A DNA stretch of 64,000 bases from JBFMAI01 sp040755725. GTDB lineage: Bacteria; Planctomycetota; Phycisphaerae; UBA1845; Fen-1342. The notes under the pieces are model-generated. The model searched no databases, was not told where the DNA came from, and was given only the letters and a program-made list of their open reading frames with translations. The translations under genes and the position numbers were made by a program. Where the stretch lies: positions 124,001-188,000 of the forward strand of contig JBFMAI010000040.1 in NCBI GenBank assembly GCA_040755725.1. The letters are read 5' to 3'. This document shows, one piece after another, positions 61,907 through 64,000 of this stretch; the first letter of the stretch is position 1; each line of letters starts with the position of its first letter.

Positions 61907-62538
61907 GGGTGGGTCTTCCTGCGAGGCTGTCGCCGCGCCCCGGGCGGGGAGGCACCGGGGTGCCGACGCGGCGCGGTCGCGCGGGGGGACGGCGGCGTTC
62001 CGTCGGATTCGGCCGCGGCCAGCAGCGCGGCGAACTGCGTCAGTCCCTCACGGCCGAAGCGCAGCACCAGCTCGAACAAGGTGCTCATGGTGGCGAGGAA
62101 ATCCCGCAGGTCGTCCAGACGTCGGCGGTACGCTACCAGCTCGGCCGCCTCGTCCCCGGCGCCGCGCTCCTCCGCGACCAGCGCACGGCAGCGGTCGATG
62201 GTGCCGATCACCGGCTCGACCTCGCGCCGACGGCGTTCGCGCAGAATGGTCTCGAACATGTGCCACACGTCGGCGTCGGCCTGGAAGTACTCCTTGCGGT
62301 CGCCGAAGTGGTGGACGCGTTGCACCAAGCCCCAGTCCACCAGGGCCCGCAAATTCATGCTGGCGTTGCCGCGGGAGACGTGCAGCTCGCTCATCACGTC
62401 GTCGGTGCACAAGGGCCGCCCGGCGACGAACAGCAGGGCGTGAATCTCGGCCATCGTCCGACTGATGCCCCAATAGCCGCCCATCTCGCCCCAGCGGCGG
62501 ACCAGCAGACGCTTCGATTCCGTTAGCGCGTCACTCAT
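61903..62538 (-). CDS. GbsR/MarR-type transcriptional regulator
   Basis: 211-residue DNA-binding protein. Residues about 15-85 form a winged helix-turn-helix typical of GbsR-like proteins (GGYWGISRTMAEIHALLFVA, LCTDDVMSELHVSRGNASMN, LRALVDWGLVQRVHHFGDRK, EYFQADADVWHMFETIL). A coiled helical region (about 95-175) probably dimerises, and the tail is Pro/Arg-rich. GbsR proteins control osmoprotectant genes in Bacillus; here the only linked target is pyrE, whose start overlaps this stop. ATG 62538 is chosen to match the family N-terminus; the upstream open frame is short and GC-rich. Function in pyrimidine control is not shown by sequence. Confidence 0.85.
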   Translation of the reverse strand: MSDALTESKRLLVRRWGEMGGYWGISRTMAEIHALLFVAGRPLCTDDVMSELHVSRGNASMNLRALVDWGLVQRVHHFGDRKEYFQADADVWHMFETILRERRRREVEPVIGTIDRCRALVAEERGAGDEAAELVAYRRRLDDLRDFLATMSTLFELVLRFGREGLTQFAALLAAAESDGTPPSPRATAPRRHPGASPPGARRQPRRKTHP

Positions 62539-62624
62539 GGTGGTGCGAACAAAAGTTTCAGAACCGCCTAAAAGGATAGACCCCCCGGCGCGTTTTTCAA
62601 GCGGCCCACGCGGCGCCGGACGCT

Positions 62625-63572
62625 TCAATTCCCGCCCGCCCGCCGCGGTGGCAGGTCGTTGGTGTCCAAGCGCGGCAGCGCGAGCGGATCGTGCCGCGCA
62701 AGGTCGGCGACGGCCGTCGCGGTGGTTAGGCCTACGACGCCCCCGTGAGCGTGCACTTGCGCGCGCAGGTCGGCGGTGTGGGCCCCGTAGGGGTAGGCGA
62801 TGACCCAGCGATCGGCAGGCGCCCCGATGCGGACCAGGAACTCCAGCCCCTCCTCAACCTCGCGGGCCTGCTCCGCGGCCGGCAGCGCGTCCAGCCAGCG
62901 GTGTGTCGCGCCGTGGTGGCCGATGTACATGCCGGCGGCGTGCATCCGCCGCAGGTCGTCGCACGAGACGTACAGCTCCCGCGCGAAGGCCGCCTCGTCG
63001 TCCGTGACGTACCGCCGAAACAAAGCCCCCGTCAGCTCCGCGCGCAGCGCCTCGGGCAACTCACGCTGGAGCAGCCGCTTCACGAAGATGACCTCCGGCG
63101 GATCGAAGCGGCTCGCGACGGCCAGGCGCCGCCAGTATTCTTTCGTGGGGGGCAAGTCGTATGCGCGGCGGCGCTCGTCGAGCATGGCGCAGAGCCACTG
63201 CACGAGCTCGTCGATCGGCACTCCGGTCGCCAGCACAAAGTGGAGCTTGTGGACGTCCAGCACCTGCTCGCGGAGGACCGGGCGCGACGACGGAAAGAAG
63301 CTCCCCTGCCAGCCGCGCTCGATCAGGCGCGGCAGAACGTACGTGAGATGCTCGCGGAAGCCGTCATCGAACGTCAGCAGGGCCGCGTTGGCCGGCAGTC
63401 GCCCGGGCGGGTCGAGCACGGCCTCGATCACCGCCTCCACGCCGACCACGCGGTGGTGGCGCGCGAGGTGGTCGAGCTGCGCGTCAAACTCGGCGGTAGC
63501 CAGCGACTTCAGGCTGGGGTAGCGGGTGCCCGCCGGGTCGCGCACGTAGTGGTACATCACAACCGTCAGCAT
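62625..63572 (-). CDS. Polysaccharide deacetylase (NodB homology, CE4)
   Basis: 315 residues. Opens with MLTVVMYHYVRD, standard for this family. The catalytic/metal Asp motif is LTFDDGFREH (about 67-76), and the zinc histidines are in IGHHGATHRWL (about 217-227). The intervening region (about 100-190) has an extra helical insertion (VPIDELVQWLCAMLDERR) found in the larger planctomycete members. Substrate is likely an N-acetylated surface polysaccharide. No signal peptide is seen, so the enzyme would act at the cytoplasmic side. It follows the partial gene at the window edge by 18 bases in the same direction, suggesting an operon. Confidence 0.9.
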   Translation of the reverse strand: MLTVVMYHYVRDPAGTRYPSLKSLATAEFDAQLDHLARHHRVVGVEAVIEAVLDPPGRLPANAALLTFDDGFREHLTYVLPRLIERGWQGSFFPSSRPVLREQVLDVHKLHFVLATGVPIDELVQWLCAMLDERRRAYDLPPTKEYWRRLAVASRFDPPEVIFVKRLLQRELPEALRAELTGALFRRYVTDDEAAFARELYVSCDDLRRMHAAGMYIGHHGATHRWLDALPAAEQAREVEEGLEFLVRIGAPADRWVIAYPYGAHTADLRAQVHAHGGVVGLTTATAVADLARHDPLALPRLDTNDLPPRRAGGN

Positions 63573-63590
63573 CCGCGGCTCCGCGGCGGC

Positions 63591-64000
63591 TCACTCGGCG
63601 GCGGCCGGCGACCAGACGTGCGGCCGATCCATGCCGGCGTCGGATTTCACCAGATAGACATCCCGCGGGTCAAGCGCCGGACCGTTGCCGACCCTCGGCG
63701 GCGAGCGAAGCACATAGTTGATCGGGCCGACGTTGTAACGCAACGGGGCAAACAGAGGCGGCACGGCGGCGAACACCGGCGCCGCGGCCGCGTTCTGCGG
63801 CGCGAAACCGAGCCATTCCAACAGCCCGGCCAGCCGCGGGCTGCTGTGCTGGAAGTCCGCCAGGACGCAGCCGGCTTCGATCGCCCACATGAGCACGCCC
63901 GCCAGCAGTTCCGCGAAGGGGCCGTCCGCCCCGCCGTCCCACGTTTCGGGCCGGGCCGGCAGCAATTCGATGAGCCGCAGCACTTTCAGGCCGTGTACGA
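63591..64000 (-). CDS. Partial gene, C-terminal part of an acyltransferase-like protein (5' end outside the window)
   Basis: The last about 136 residues of a protein whose start lies beyond the right edge. Visible segments are HGLKVLRLIELLPARPETWD, EAGCVLADFQHSSPRLAGLL and YNVGPINYVLRSPPRVG, ending in DVYLVKSDAGMDRPHVW. The last string resembles the YLTKGDSDQDRP-like end of GNAT/FemAB-like proteins that often sit beside polysaccharide deacetylases, but this identification is weak. It lies 18 bases upstream of the deacetylase gene. The GTG at 63983 is probably internal. Confidence 0.6.
   Translation of the reverse strand, partial: VHGLKVLRLIELLPARPETWDGGADGPFAELLAGVLMWAIEAGCVLADFQHSSPRLAGLLEWLGFAPQNAAAAPVFAAVPPLFAPLRYNVGPINYVLRSPPRVGNGPALDPRDVYLVKSDAGMDRPHVWSPAAAE

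Noticed and set aside
1..64000. tRNA or rRNA genes and insertion sequences
   Set aside because: No T-loop/anticodon patterns, rRNA segments or transposase genes were seen; a dedicated scan would be needed to exclude a tRNA fully.

Overview
The window is about 64 kb of GC-rich bacterial chromosome, most consistent with Planctomycetota (Phycisphaerae-like). Supporting signs are several secreted proteins ending in a dockerin-like FGDINPFV module, GACC cysteine-rich mini-repeats, a giant surface protein with a LEPR-XLL-like N-terminus, a PEP-CTERM protein, a pseudopilin with an H..DG signature, and many short palindromic repeats inside coding sequences. The taxonomic call is inference; no rRNA or marker gene is present.

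Layout. 1-8.6 kb: two-TM helical protein, GT4 glycosyltransferase, Na+/solute symporter, putative lipoprotein, then a GntR-ABC operon whose ATPase tail and permease look fused by deletion. 8.7-13.6 kb: PilZ-HEAT protein and a large calcium-repeat/HAF lipoprotein. 13.7-24.7 kb: an export locus without an ABC ATPase (TolC, HlyD, GAF-HlyD, M50 protease-HlyD) divergent from a 1412-residue DUF4347/C-type lectin/cadherin-like surface protein. 24.7-32.6 kb: a tightly coupled redox operon (PQQ/NHL propeller, Tat FeS protein, NapH-like membrane FeS protein, membrane-anchored NuoEF fusion, HoxU/NuoG-like subunit). 32.8-39.1 kb: 4-alpha-glucanotransferase, hybrid histidine kinase and chemoreceptor, followed by a tsaB remnant. 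39.5-45.8 kb: dockerin-like secreted protein, pseudopilin and GT-C glycosyltransferase. 46.4-51.4 kb: an alkaline phosphatase whose domain order is circularly permuted, and a secreted TldD/TldE-like pair. 51.6-59.1 kb: FG-GAP dockerin protein, undecaprenyl-phosphate sugar transferase and a C10 (streptopain) protease with dockerin. 59.4-64 kb: oligoendopeptidase F, pyrE overlapping a GbsR/MarR regulator, polysaccharide deacetylase and an unfinished gene at the edge.

How it fits together. Much of the window serves the cell surface: secreted modular proteins, an export apparatus, polysaccharide genes (GT4, GT-C, polyprenyl-P sugar transferase, deacetylase) and surface sensing. The most unusual features are the permuted phosphatase, the ABC-less export locus, the NADH-to-periplasm FeS operon, and several families of small palindromic elements that sit in frame in at least nine proteins, mostly in linkers or at termini.
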